Below, piece by piece: positions 11,721 through 23,619 of a DNA stretch of 64,000 nucleotides. The notes under the pieces are model-generated. The model was not told where the DNA came from and did not search any database. It was given only the letters and a program-made list of their open reading frames with translations. Source of the DNA: Boswellia sacra (lineage: Eukaryota; Streptophyta; Magnoliopsida; Sapindales; Burseraceae). The DNA lies in the NCBI GenBank assembly GCA_013180625.2, contig SNVD02013601.1, positions 1 to 64,000 of the forward strand, given 5' to 3'. The position numbers were made by a program, and so were the translations under genes. Numbering within the stretch: position 1 is the stretch's first letter; each line of letters begins with the position of its first letter.

Positions 11721-12835
11721 CACACGAAACATTCCCTGGAGTGAAATTCCATTTCCACATCCGAGTGACATACCATCCAATATGGCAACCTGAAAAAATG
11801 TTATTCACTTAAGTTAACGATGGTAAAAGTTTGAGAAATTTCATATGAGAAAAGGGAAAAAGAAAGAATATATAACTCAAAAGAAAAGAAGAGAGGATTG
11901 AAAAATCATTTTCCACAGTAATAGATAATGTAGTCATATCTTGGATAATAATCCTCAAGTTCTAACTCATCTAAAACCTCAATATAGAAATCTCAAGAAG
12001 AGTTGAATTCTCACGTGGCTTCAAATATGTTCCTTGAAGGTATACAAACTTATATAACGTCTCAAAAAAGCTCTTATAAAGTCTTCAACTTTCCCTGCAT
12101 TCAAGGTAGTAGATGGAGCGTTATGTAAGAAACTTTGGCATACATAATGAAACAACCATTGTCTCATTGGAAAAAAAAAAACTGAATCTAAACCAAATTG
12201 AAATAGAATACTTCGGCTGTCAACATAACAATAATTGCAAGTCATCAATTATTTGTAGGATGGAGTTTTTTTTTTAATTGAATCTTATCATAAAAACCTT
12301 ATATTACTCGTGAGGAACACAGTAATTAATATGAACCATTCTTGGGTTGTTTTATCAAACAAAAATGTTAATTGTTTATAAAATTTACAAGGATTGAAAT
12401 GTGATTCACCTTCCTTAAGTAACTGATAAAGGGCGACGACATCTCCACCAGAGCAGAAAGCCCTGCCACTGCCCTTAAAAAAATAAAAAAAAAAGGCAGC
12501 ATAGACACCAAAAATATAACCAAATTAGAAACGTAAACACAAGCCATAATTCAACCTTAAGCACGTTTCCACAAGCTAATTAAATGAAAGTGACAGAGAC
12601 TTTCAATAACATAATTCAAAAGGTTTATCAAATCAGTTCCATCTACTTGAAACTTTACAACACATTCAAACGTTAAACTTGATATTGAGAACGAAATAAA
12701 GAATTCCTAGAAAACTGATGAAGAGCAATGCGTGCGGAAAGCAAGGTTGTACCTTCATTAATACAAATCCAATATCTGGGTCCTCTTCCCATGAATCCAT
12801 CTAGTGAGGTACAGCAATCCTTCATGGCCATCAAT
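11721..12835 (-). pseudogene. Captured 3-hydroxyisobutyryl-CoA hydrolase-like (enoyl-CoA hydratase family) fragment
   Basis: Four exon-like pieces occur in the right order on the minus strand. They are: about 12835-12753, ending WEEDPDIGFVLMK before a GT donor; 12473-12410, GSGRAFCSGGDVVALYQLL; about 12125-12040, GKVEDFIRAFLRRY; and 11789-11721, VAILDGMSLGCGNGISLQGM, with AG acceptor and GT donor. These are the substrate-binding and oxyanion-loop regions of the crotonase fold as used in plant CHY1/HIBCH-like proteins of valine breakdown. N- and C-terminal parts are missing, so this is a fragment rather than a gene. Introns are retained, which shows genomic DNA, not cDNA, was captured. Confidence 0.75.
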
Positions 12836-13460
12836 GTATTAATTGGCAAAATTGGGAAAAAAATGTATAGTACGAAAAATAGAAACGAATACAGAGAACA
12901 GAACAAACTCAAATCCCAAACAAACAAAAAAAAATGACAATGAACACAAGTCAAAATAGATTAGAAAGCCAAGAACTACCTAAATTAAATTGCTTCACAA
13001 TATGCATAGTTAAATCCCAACTCTGTTGAATTCTTTTCAGGACTGTAATAGGCTAGTAGCAAACCTTTTGATAGTTTTGTTGTCATGATAAATGTCAGTT
13101 TTGAGAAAACATTTCCCACCAGCAATCACAAACAAAATTTGCATTGTTTTGTCCATTTTGTATCAAATTGATCAAGATAGAGCTCTTTTGTCTTTTTATG
13201 TGCCTTATCATAGTTATTAATAGGTCTTCTCTTTTTGTGTTCTCTCGCATGTAGTTTTTCTTAAAAACCCTAACTCGCCTATAAAGAACCAGCTCCTCAC
13301 ATTGTAACAACCTGAGAAATCATACAATTGAAGAATCTGAGGTGATCCAACCATCATGTAAGGAAATATCATTTACGAAAGGGAAGTGATGCACAATGAT
13401 GAAAATTAACAGATGAATTCAGCAACTATCATTTTGCTTCCAAAGAATAAATTAAAAATT

Positions 13461-13494
13461 AAAGAGAGAGAGAGAGAGACACACACACACACAT
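13461..13494. repeat. (GA)n(CA)n microsatellite
   Basis: A run of GA dinucleotides passes directly into CA dinucleotides inside the CACTA element. Confidence 0.9.
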
Positions 13495-13960
13495 ATGACC
13501 AACCAAAAAGAATTTCAAGTTTCTAGCTCTGTTTTCCAAGCAAATTTTTTCTTTACATTTTGCTTTATTTAGTCTTGATTTTCATTTTGTTTTTAGATAT
13601 TTGCATACATGTGGTACCGCTAACTCCATTTCTTCTACCTAATATCATTTGGAGACAAGAGGCACACTTAAAAGATACATCTAAATCCTAAAAATCTATC
13701 AATGTTTATAAAAAAAATTAAAATGCTAAAAAAATATTAGTGCTCAACATAAATGTTAAATCAGTCACCAGATCCATTCATTTGTTCATCAATTAGGCAA
13801 TCACTCAGTATGACTACTCATAATTGTTGCACGCCATTTATATCAACCGCAAAACTCAGTTAAGCAAGAAATATTTTGACCATACTACTTATAGACAAAA
13901 ATGAAGCACTAGAATCCTAGATAATGGAAATTTAATAATATGATGAAGAAAACAATTTAC

Positions 13961-14081
13961 CATCAACCCTCGATTGCGTGAACGAGAAAGATCTTGAATA
14001 TACTTTTCAAAAGCTTCTAATCTGACTTTTCCTTTGACTTCTACAAGTTCAGACCACCTGACATTGGGCACCTTCTCACCA
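13961..14081 (-). pseudogene. Captured SPOC-domain exon
   Basis: A single 121-bp exon is bounded by TTATGTAG (acceptor) and GTAAATTG (donor). It encodes SGEKVPNVRWSELVEVKGKV, then RLEAFEKYIQDLSRSR. This matches, from memory, the SPOC domain of plant TFIIS-central-domain/SPOC (DIDO-like) proteins, where the core reads SGEK...W...VEIKGRVRL.AFEKF...LP.SRSR. No neighbouring exon was recognised. The SPOC assignment is from motif recall and should be searched. Confidence 0.6.
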
Positions 14082-15720
14082 CTACATAACAAGATCATCA
14101 TCAACAAGGTTAACAAAAAAAAAGGAAAAAAAATCAATTAAATAAACTCCAACTTTCATATATTCATTGAAAATATCTTGTGAGGTCATATTATTATCCC
14201 AAAAGAGTTGATGTGATATTCTAACGCTGAATTGATTTCCATAAGGTTCTAACCCCTCCCCGTGATATCAAAATCAATCAGTGTCTAACAAGGCCATGAA
14301 ATTCATGCACACAGAAGCAATAGAAACACCAGCATCAGTTGAGCATAAAAAAAAAAAAGTCTATTTGAAGAATCCAATAATTCATGAATGTTGTCTAAAA
14401 CCAGGGAAACAAATTTTCAAGAAATTACCAAGGGGAAATTGTAGCTGAGCAAAATAAAATCCAATAAAGAACCAACAAAATTTTAGAGAGCAAAATCTAT
14501 GGAAAGAAACAAGAACCAGGAGGTTCGATTAGAAAAGATAAAAGGAAAAATTATCCCAAAAGGAAATAACATCACAGAAGTGCTTCACCTTTTCATATGT
14601 TTGCTATCATTATGTCCAAGAAATTGTTACTATAGAGGGTTTTTTGGGTTTCTGTCTCATTAACTGCTGGATGTTGGATTCATTGATGAAGTTGGCTTAT
14701 GTAAATTCTATTAGAGTTTAATTAGCTGAACATACCTTATTTTTATCACTACAAGGAAATGGTAATCAGCTTACTTTGCATGCACTATGTTGCTTCATTT
14801 GGTTAATGTTTCAATCAACTAAAAAAACCTTTTTTTTCGCTTTGTTTCACTCTCTTTACATATAACCAAATCAACTGAAACTTTCTAGATACAAGTTCTT
14901 TTTCATAGTACTACTCCAAAAATAAGCTGTTTCTGTCATATTACAGTGCCTGTCAGGTGATTTTATAGATTTAGAATTAGAATGTGTCAAGGACTTCCTA
15001 GCAATAAGCACAAAATCAATATGGAAAGTATAAGAAAATTTTAAAACAATCATAAGAAGACAGAGGGATAACAAGGACTATACCACCATTAAACATTTCC
15101 AAGCATGTTGCCCGTCTTTCAACTTATAATATATTGAGTAACAATCCAGAGTTTTCAATGAACTTAAGATTTCCTTCATTTTAATAATAATCTAGTCTTC
15201 TTTTAGTCACAAGAAGTCCAGGGTCCAATTATTCGATAGCAATATAAGGGTCAAACAAACTTAAAAAGGTGAGTCAAAGTTGAAGAATACATAACCTGGA
15301 GCTGCTGATTCATAAAAATAGGAGGCAAAAGGCCACGCAAATAGTGGGCATCTCTCTCTTAGTGATAGCAAGCCCTTTGTTATGGCATAGATCCCCGAAC
15401 AAAGAGTACCTATTGCATGACCACCAAATCCAATCCAAACGAACATTAAATAAAATTCACCATTCAAACATTTTGCTTATCTTAAGATATCAAAAGTAAG
15501 CATCTTTTCAAAACAAATTAAAAGGTGAAGAACAATTATAGAGAAAGCGCAGATCAAACTTAGTATTAAAGGATTATATTTATATTTTTAAAATAACCAT
15601 GAAACTTAAAACGAACTTTTATAGAATTTTCCCAAAAAAAAAGGTGAATGCCATTTTTCCAAATTATGACTAAGCAACCAAAAGAAATTTCAATTCTCAA
15701 AATCTAAGCAATTCACTTAC
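14082..15720. other. CACTA interior, mostly non-coding
   Basis: AT-rich sequence. A minus-strand stretch at about 15420-15290 is exon-like (open in more than one frame, with better base composition than its surroundings) but I could not assign it to a family. Confidence 0.4.
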
Positions 15721-16463
15721 TGGAGTTAGACAACACACCCAAAAATTGCAGCTCAGAGGTTATCTCAGGGCTCTAAAAGCACAGATCTTCAGCCTTGGGA
15801 GCTGCTACGTTCTATTGGGTGTTAAAATTCTCGGGTTTTGTCTTCTGTTCATGCAGTGAATCAACCTCAGTCTCGACTTCTGATTAAGCATTGGGCACAG
15901 AAGAAACCACTTGTTTCCTTTCGGAGCAAGCAAGCATGCTTGTTTTGGAACCAATTGTAGACATTTGCCAGGTTCCTGCAATAACAAACACTACAACTTA
16001 ATCAAAAAGCCAATCTTACGTACGCATATTCACACACATACATACCCCACAAAGTGCTCTGAACTAAACATCCAAGAAACAAAACACAACATAACACAAA
16101 TCAACACACTAGATCAAGAAGAATCTTTTATCTTCCAATAACAGAATGAAAATGAAATCGTTTCCAACAGTTAACACCAAACCCACATCACAACACCACC
16201 AAGTCACAAGTTTTACGACATCTCCAAGAGATAGATCAAGAGAAAACTACAGTAAATGAAAAGGAAAATAGCCTTATGACATAAAAAATAGCAGAGCAGG
16301 CCCAGACAAAAACATGAGATATTTATAAATATAAACAAAACAAACTTGCAAGATCTTGCTGGGCAGAGAGGGATTTATGCATCTCAACAAGCTGTCCACA
16401 AATTTTAGCATAAACAGCAATCTGTTTCCTGAGAGTTTCAAGCTACTCATCAGTCATAACCTT
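15721..16463 (-). pseudogene. Captured WOX13-type homeobox gene fragment
   Basis: The first piece (16463-16346) encodes [19 protein letters not shown] and [15 protein letters not shown], the conserved N-terminal block of the WOX13 clade, with one in-frame stop (CAG to TAG). The second exon (15975-15721, acceptor TTATTGCAG, donor GTAAGTG) starts with NVYNWFQN from homeodomain helix 3. It then shifts frame and continues with SEVETEVDSLHEQKTKPENF and SPEITSELQFLGVLSNS, WOX13 C-terminal blocks. Most of the homeodomain is absent, and helix 3 is altered after WFQN (KHACLLRK where RRARSKRK is normal). WOX13 proteins are plant transcription factors; this copy cannot make one. Confidence 0.87.
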
Positions 16464-16600
16464 GAAATGGCAATAGCTTCATCCAGACCAGGCGGAGGAG
16501 TATCCAACAACTCTCCCAATTTTAGTCCTCCAAACTGTTTGACCAACCAAATCAGCTTTCTCCTGGGCATGTATCGCCCAAAGCAGCTTTCTCCTAACCC
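16464..16600 (-). pseudogene. Captured GET3/ArsA-type ATPase fragment fused to the WOX13 piece
   Basis: The minus strand encodes GLKLGELLDTPPPGLDEAIA, followed by IS. This matches the core of plastid GET3/ArsA-like anion-transporting ATPases (tail-anchored protein targeting). At about 16464 the sequence passes with no intron into the WOX13 start (GTTATGACTGATGAG), and the two frames differ. The 5' side reaches about 16600 before similarity is lost. The family call is from a short but distinctive motif. Confidence 0.65.
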
Positions 16601-16839
16601 TCAGCTTCCTCTCCAACTTAGAATCTAAGTCCCCTTAGAGGAACAAGACCCTTATACAAACTGCAAAAATTCAAGAAAATTGGTCATAGATGCACTCCCA
16701 CACAGTTTTGTTTACATTTCAAAGAACAAAAAGGAGCAAAATTAAATAAGCATACCCGAGATTAATTAAAACACCTATTAAGATTTTTTTTTAAGTTAAT
16801 CTAACAAGGGAATTATGTTGATATAAGTCCTTACATTGT

Positions 16840-18843
16840 ATTTTAGTATGTAGAAAGACGAATAACTAGCAATTGCCACCAAATCACCATTATCAGCCAA
16901 TACAGATTCTGGGATGTTTTAAAAGCATAATTAATATAATCCATAAAGCAATCATAGCTTGAAATGAAAAAAAAATGAAAACAGTCTATTTTAGGCACAT
17001 TAGCACTTACTTTCACAGTAACATCAATCCGTTTAATCAATCTGTATTCAGCACAGTCATAAAAGCCAATAAAATCATTTGAGCACATTGCCAGCAAAGT
17101 GCCCCCATAAGTGCACATTGGATCTATTTCTCCAGGCCAAAGCTATCTATATAATCTACTCACCATCTCCACAGACAACAACAAACCTCCCATTAGGATT
17201 GTGCTTCAAGCTCTGCAAGACAAAAAGAAATACAGTAATAACAATACCAATAACAACAGAGAGACCAAGAGACCATATAAACACATTAGATAAAACCTTA
17301 TTCCTCCATATCATTACACTTTAATTGGAAAATAAAGAAAAATTTGAAAAGTACCAGCTAGTACGGAATAGATTCTCCCATCATGTCCTTTAAACTCTTT
17401 AGAAACTACTATAACTTTTTCATTTGATCTCTACACACCTAAAACCTACTTAAAAAGGTGACTTCTGAAAACCTGATGACTATTAAATGCAAATAGTATC
17501 TGAAATAAATCAAGAATAAAATTTCCAACAGATAGAAAAATAGGCAACGTGGAACAACTAAAATTAGATCTTAAGCAGCAAAAATTGATGGTCTATTTCT
17601 ACATATACATGATTAAAGCAGCCAATGTTTAGATATACATCTATGAATATGCTTGGAAAGATTTACACTAAATAAGACATGGTGAGGAAGGAAGCAGAGA
17701 AAAGATAGAAATGCATAAAACAAAACATATCTGAGACAAATAAAAGCAAGCAGCAAAATGCCAACTCACTTGTGGGTAAAGATCTTAGGTTCCTAATTCC
17801 TTACTAGCCAAAGGCAATCTTTCTCCATCAGTAAGCTAAGATGAAAGAGAAGCCAATTACTTAAACCGTCATCTATTTTAGAAACATAACATGCAGCAAA
17901 GGAAGCAGACAGTCTAAGCTCAAACCTCAAAATCTGCTCCAACACTCTTGATGTTCACAGTTTGAATTTCATTGTGCTTAGCCCATATGATCTTTCCACT
18001 ATTATCCATAGTAGCTATAGGTTCTTCACGACAAATTTTCACCATGATGGTTCCTTCATCATAACCAATTATAATTCTGTGCAATGAAATGAATAGTAAC
18101 AGCGTCATGATAAATAAATAAATAAATAAGAAATTAAAAAAAAAAGTATATTCTTAAGTATGCATTAAATAGAAATTTACAACTTCAGTAGCATATATAA
18201 ATATAACTCTTCAAAAGCTTAACCGAAGAGAATTGATGTTTTTGAAACACTAGAACACATTCTCCAATGTATAGAAATCTACTGGAGACCCCATACATAC
18301 AAGATTATCAGCGGTAAAATTTATATTACATATGTATATGGAGAAACTCACCTGCGAGAACCTTTCATATACCCAATAGCCCAAACTCTTTCCAGACCAT
18401 AATTCAACGTGTTCTCAAGCTTGCAAGACAAGAAACTCAGTTTAGAAACATTTCAAAGAACTCTATATGGCTTAAGCAGATATAACAAATATTCAAAAAA
18501 TAATAATCATGATGACGATTATTATAATATAAAAGAAACTGCAGGATTTTTTTTCACAGGATTTTTTTTCACACATTCATGGTAAAAAAAAAATCCATAG
18601 TTTGATATTAAGCTTTCTATTTCAAAGCATTTACCAACATAAAGGATATAAAGTCTAAATAACCAATGGATAATTTAAAATACATCAAAGCTTGAATTTA
18701 AATTTGGAAATAAAATCTGATTGTGAACAAAAAATTACTAGCAGATGAAAGCCAAGCATAATCCATAAGCTTATAAACCTTGAAAAGTCAATAGAGCAGC
18801 TAAAAGGTTACCTATAAGTAGTTGCATGCCAAATACGAACTGT
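16840..18843 (-). pseudogene. Captured coatomer beta' (COPB2) WD40 gene fragment with introns
   Basis: At least six exon-like pieces occur in order on the minus strand. These are SRTVRIWHATTYR (18843-18806), LENTLNYGLERVWAIGYMKG (about 18425-18345), GYDEGTIMVKI with MDNSGKIIWAKHNEIQTVN (about 18075-17926), TDGERLPLASKELGT (about 17840-17775), SLKHNPNGRFVVVCGDGE (about 17215-17150), and YGGTLLAMCSNDFIGFYD (about 17115-17010) followed by NLYWA (about 16910). These are WD40-repeat and post-WD40 segments of the COPI coat subunit beta', which acts in Golgi-to-ER transport. At least one stop is present (GDGE* near 17150) and both ends are missing. Exon order and introns are preserved. Confidence 0.92.
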
Positions 18844-18955
18844 CCTTGAGCACTGTAACCAAGCAATGTAGGTACCCATCCCCTAAAGAAGCCCCTCACT
18901 CCCTGCTCCTTCAGCAAAACTCCAAAACTAGATGATATGCTCTTGTACTTAGTCG
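18844..18955 (-). pseudogene. Captured mitochondrial phosphate carrier exon fused to coatomer exon
   Basis: The minus strand encodes PTKYKSISSSFGVLLKEQGV, then RGFFRGWVPTLLGYSAQG, a signature of the plant mitochondrial phosphate carrier (MPT/PHT3) inner-membrane transporter. At GYSAQG it runs without an intron into the coatomer exon ending HATTYR. The carrier and coatomer frames differ by one step, so the fusion is out of frame. Only this one carrier exon is present. Confidence 0.87.
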
Positions 18956-20339
18956 GTTCCTCACGGGGCTGCTGGAGTCGGCGCTGCCTCTAGCCTATAA
19001 GTTCAAAAAGTAATTAGTTGTTTTAAAGTGCCAAAGAATTTGTAAAAAGCCTAAAAGATTAAGGTGTAAACCTTATGAACTTTAAGTTAAAATCTCAGCA
19101 AACATTGCTTAGAGAGCAGAGTTAAAAAAGAAAAAAAGAAAAAGTCGAAAAAACCATTTGAAACCTAGATTATACAGCGACGAAATGACACTCTTGAAAG
19201 TTAATATCTAAAGATAGTATCAACCAATCATTCTATAGAAATAGACTCATCTTTTCCAAGTAATTTATCAGGTGTTTGAGTTGCAGATAACAAAAACTAA
19301 AGAATGTGACTAAGATTTCTCGTGCATTTTACACATTTCTATTCAATTGGTAACAAAAATAATAATTAAAAAAAACAAGCTGCAAATTTAACATACCGTC
19401 AGTACCTATAATCTGAAAAAAAAAATAACGAAAGAAATAAGAAATCTAAGTTTAAGATGTAAAAGGAAATGTGAAATGAAACAAAATCCAGATAGTTGCC
19501 TACTAAACGATTAAAGAATGAGCAACTACTATGCCAAAAGAAAGAAAGAAAGATACTCAGCTGGGGTATTTGATCGAACCGGTGACAGGCATTAAAAAGT
19601 TGTACTTGTAGCTGCTAAAATGGGCAGATAAAGAACTTGCTTTTTGATAGACTTTTGATCTAACGTTCATTAAAATGGAAAAAAAAAAAACTCAATTATG
19701 AACACAGGTCAAAGTTTGTGGGCAACTTTTCCAATCAAATGTCCATAGCAAAGGATTTTTGCTCAGATCCAAACCTGTGAAACATTGACTACAAGTCTGG
19801 TGAGCATATATACAAGAGCAACGTGATAGTATAGAATTTTCTTGAACCAGTATGTCCACTAAATCCTTGCATGAGCATTTCCTCCTAAATCCATCTTTAA
19901 TCTGTATAAGAAAATGTCTACCATTGTTATAATCAAAAAGTTATGATTGCATAAGCCATCAAATTATGCATGAGACTTTAAAGGTGTACGGTGCACTGAA
20001 ATTTGACAGGGATAGAACAAGATTGCCTAAAGTTGCATGTTCTCAAAACAAGTTTATAAACATACACTAGCAGAAAACCCACAGACTTTGCCGTAGACAA
20101 TTAAAAGCAACAAAAAAGTGATTTCTTATATATAGAAGCCCAAGGGAATTCTGAATCCTCAGTAATAAGTTTGTACTATTTTTTTTCACTCAATTACTCG
20201 GTCTTCATAAGCTAAGGAGTTTTATAACAAAAATTCTTTTAAACTATTATACAAGACAAAATTATATTTACATTTCTAGTGCAGACTCACAGAACTTATC
20301 AGAACACCTCTAAAGAACTCAGAAAACTCTTAAGACCTA
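18956..20339. other. CACTA interior with no recognised exon
   Basis: AT-rich. A GC-richer patch at 18956-19000 directly next to the carrier exon may belong to a further captured fragment that I cannot name. The rest looks intronic or intergenic. Confidence 0.4.
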
Positions 20340-21910
20340 GATACCTTGGTTCTTTAGTTCCAAGAAGAAACAATGCCACAAAGCAGCTTCCAATAGCAAT
20401 TGAAGCGTATGCAATCCGCCGATACTACATATGGTAGATTAACTCAATAACCATGCCCAGAGGAAGTCTCTTAACCACCAAAATAAAAAATTTTCAATAA
20501 ACATACAAACCTGGTTTTCAAGATCAGTATGTGTTTTTTGCATTGGTCACGCCTAACACTATAAGAGCAATAGCATACAGGCTGAGGTTAGCTTTAGATG
20601 ACCAAAAAAATGAAGCACAACCTTCAATTATGCTGCATGAATTTGGTGAGAAACTGTACATCAAAATATTAAGTAAAGAGAAGAAGTCCATTGTAAAAGC
20701 ATTCCGGCAGTTGGTCAACATTACTCTGCTCATTGAATTAAGCGTAATGCAGTTCACCATTGACCTTCAACAGAATAGTTATAATTTAGATAATAAGTCA
20801 TTCATAATTATAGAAAGCTAAGCAAATGATTGTCTTTCTTCTTTTTGGCCAATGCTCTTGGGCAATCAATTCATTGCCCTGCTTAATGGAATGATTCCTA
20901 TATGATAACATAGAACTCTTCATTTGGGGCCCAAACAAAGAAATATTAATCCTATTATAGATATGCATATAACAATATAAGAGAAAACTTGAAGGGGATT
21001 GTTCTTATGGGTTTTCTAACAATAATGGAAGGAGATCAGCATTTCTATTGAGGGTGGTCTAAATCAAGAGGATCCAAATAACAACACGATACAAAAAACT
21101 CAAAAGTGCTGCTTTGTTCTGCTTAACAAATTTAAAATACGATGCTATCCACATTTGAACCATTAATTACTTAGATGTAAAGATCATTACAGATGGCAGC
21201 AAAAACACAGTATGAGATAGTTTACACGGTCAGTGCAAAAGTAGCAAGGATTCTACAAGGCATGCAACCGCCAAAAACTGAAGAAAACGAAACAGCAACC
21301 ATAACAGACCCTGCCCCATGCCACATTTTGAAATGTCCAAACCTATCGATCTGCCAAGTAAAATATTTGAAAGGAATTTAAAAAAAAAACCAAAAATATA
21401 AAAGGAAAATTTCGAGATTCTAAAAATTACATAAATTCCAACTATGACAAAACAGAACTACTTGATATTGGTTCCCATATATATCACATGGAAGTCAATA
21501 CTTTTTCAAACATATAATAAAAATTTGCAATAACCATGGTCCATGACATAATCACTTGCCTCTAGCTTAAAGGTGAGTGATTCTCCCATAAACTACATTC
21601 TCTTACAACATTATATGCATAGCAGCGGACTTTGTCAATTATTATATTTGCAAAGAAATTAATAACACAGAATTCTAGCTGGGCATTCTCTAGGTCACTC
21701 TAGGTGACAGTATTGTCAAGAGATGTTGGAAAAATAAGCAAGGCGGGGGTTGGAGGTGGTGGCGGGCACGGTGATAACCAAATGTAATAAGCCACTTATT
21801 ATGAATGAAATATATAAAGCATATTTACTATACCAGTTCACCAGTAAATATGGTTGCAAGCCCATCAGCTATCTTCCCAGAAAGTATAACAACAGCAGCA
21901 TCCCTATTAA
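20340..21910 (-). pseudogene. Captured GPH-type major facilitator (MFS) transporter fragment
   Basis: Minus-strand exons in order are AAVVILSGKIADGLATIFTG (about 21905-21840), DRFGHFKMWHGAGSVMVAVS with FSSVFGGCMPC (about 21365-21260), MVNCITLNSMSRVMLTNCRN then ANLSLYAIALIVLG (20760-20545), and IAYASIAIGSCFVALFLLGT with KEPR (about 20427-20345, GT donor). This resembles plant MFS transporters of the glycoside-pentoside-hexuronide:cation symporter group, with hydrophobic helices and the DRFGH loop. An extra ~30-residue stretch interrupts the third exon, so it is damaged there. Confidence 0.75.
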
Positions 21911-22228
21911 ACGAACACAACAAATTAGAAAATTAAAAAAATGTATTAAAAAAAATGAATGAAACCCAACCATTTTCTTATGATTTTAGTTATCTTACAT
22001 TTCATGGTTGGCAGTGCTAACCCAGTCATTTTCTTTCTTTTCTTCTCTATACTCCATAGACACACCCACACGTAATTGAAAAACTACGATTCTCAATTTA
22101 TAGTTAGTTAAAAAACGTCATTGAAACAAGCAATTCTCAGTCAACAATTTTAGTGTTAAACTAAGCAGACAACGCAAAGCCCCAACAACAAACAAATCAA
22201 ATAGCATTACAAGATCAGCTTACCTGAC

Positions 22229-22450
22229 TCAGTGTGGTAAAGATGGTAAAGCCCACATAGAGATCGATAACCTGCTTGAAATACTGATTTTATGCAAGAA
22301 AAAACCCACAAAATGTGTGTGTTTGTGAAGAGATAAATCAAATACTAACAAAAAAACTTGAAGTATTTCAACCCAGATCTGGGTCAATGCGCGATTATGA
22401 ACCAGCCTCTTCACCTTGAAAGCCATCGCACCCAGTTGCTGACGATGCAT
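22229..22450 (-). pseudogene. Unassigned exon-like fragment with a splice donor
   Basis: A 73-codon minus-strand frame starts at ATG 22450 (MHRQQLGAMAFKVKRLVHNR). A related stretch in another frame, QYFKQVIDLYVGFTIFTTLS, ends at a GTAAGC donor near 22224. I do not recognise the family. It sits upstream (on the minus strand) of the MFS transporter exons and could serve as a first exon for a chimeric transcript. Confidence 0.35.
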
Positions 22451-22479
22451 TGATGACTAATCTAGTTTGATGCCGCTCG

Positions 22480-22780
22480 AGCGACAAGGGCAATTTCATG
22501 GTTGATGATTTGGGTGAATGAGGGAATGAATGCTAGGGTAAATTTTCACAAAGGGGGAGAAAATGAAAGATAGAAGGAAATGAAAAAAAAAACAAAATAA
22601 ATATATCAGTCATATATTTGTCACACTTTTTTAAATATGATAAATATGTGAATAGAAAAAGACAAAAAACGAGAAATAAGGTAAGAAAGTGGGTTTGACC
22701 TTTAGATTAAAGTTTTATTTCTCACTTAAAAAAAAAAGAACGTCAAATAAAAAAAATAGAAAGAGATGTTAATTATGGAC
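22480..22780. repeat. Internal copy of the CACTA right subterminal region
   Basis: This block resembles the true right end (26,120-26,440). Shared words include GGTGAATGAGGGAATGA.../GGATGAGTGAGGGAGTGA, GCTAGGG(T/C)AAATTTT, CATATTTGTCA, GATAAATATG, and TATTTCTCACTT followed by CGTCAAAT/CGCCAAAT and AAAAAAAT. It lacks the terminal CTTGTAGTG. It divides the interior into a left module (7.7-22.8 kb) and a right module (22.8-26.45 kb). Confidence 0.7.
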
Positions 22781-22849
22781 CACATATTAGTTTGTATAAG
22801 AATTTAAAATTAAAAAAAAAAAAAAAGAAGTTGAGTTTAAAAGCCTGAT

Positions 22850-23281
22850 TGCTCTTTGCTCATATATGCCTCAGGACATGTTTCACTCTCCCTCTTAGAT
22901 TCCCAAACACTCTATACCTCCATAAATCTCCCTCTTTCTACCTCTCTTTTCACCAACTTCTTCTCTAAAAACAAATCAAACCCTTTAAAAACAAAACAAA
23001 AGAAAAAATGGCTCTTTCCCACTACCTTTCAGAAAGCAAAAAAAAAAATTAAGAATATTGAGATAGAGAAATTCAGAAGAGATGCCAACAGACACGAGTG
23101 AGAACAGCGCTAATGTTGCCGTTAGCAGCAACGCCAGCAACAACATCAACAAGAGACTGACCAAGTACGGAGGAACTCCCCCTCCCGAGCAAGAGCATCT
23201 CCCTTGCCCACGTTGCGACTTCACCAACACCAAGTTCTATTACTACAACAACTACAACTTCTCCCAGCCCAATCCCTCTTA
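22850..23281 (+). pseudogene. Captured 5' end of a Dof zinc-finger gene
   Basis: From ATG 23082 the plus strand encodes a Ser/Asn-rich N-terminus, then [20 protein letters not shown] and [11 protein letters not shown], the start of the Dof DNA-binding domain, ending at a stop at 23280. The first zinc-binding Cys pair (CPRC) is there but the second pair (normally CKSC) is missing, and a conserved Cys in KFCYYNNYN is Tyr. The preceding ~230 bp of CT-rich sequence looks like the source gene's 5' UTR or promoter. It is the only captured fragment on the plus strand. Confidence 0.87.
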
Positions 23282-23619
23282 ATAAAGAAGAGAGGAATCC
23301 CTTCAAATTGCTTAGAAACATGGTGTTTATCAAAAAAAAAAAAAAAAAGAAACAAGAAACAAGTTAAATTTCAACCCTTTTTATGTTGTTTCTTGGTTAA
23401 GGATAAGCATTACAGGTTATTGTAGCAGTTCCTGGCCAACAAAATAAATGATTTCATGGAAAATAGTTACTAGTAGATGTCAATGTTTTTGAATGTCATC
23501 TTCAAATTTTGCATTAGGGAAAGAAAGGAAGGTTGCTTCCTATTGACTTCTTAAGCCTGTGCCTTAATACTAGTGCTACCATCTGAAGATATACTTATTT
23601 TACTTACAGTGTACTTCTA

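Noticed and set aside
16356..16628. 90-codon plus-strand frame
   Set aside because: It is antisense to the GET3 and WOX13 fragments, which are recognisable on the minus strand.
20531..20821. 96-codon plus-strand frame opposite the MFS exon
   Set aside because: It is the complement of a recognisable MFS exon on the minus strand.
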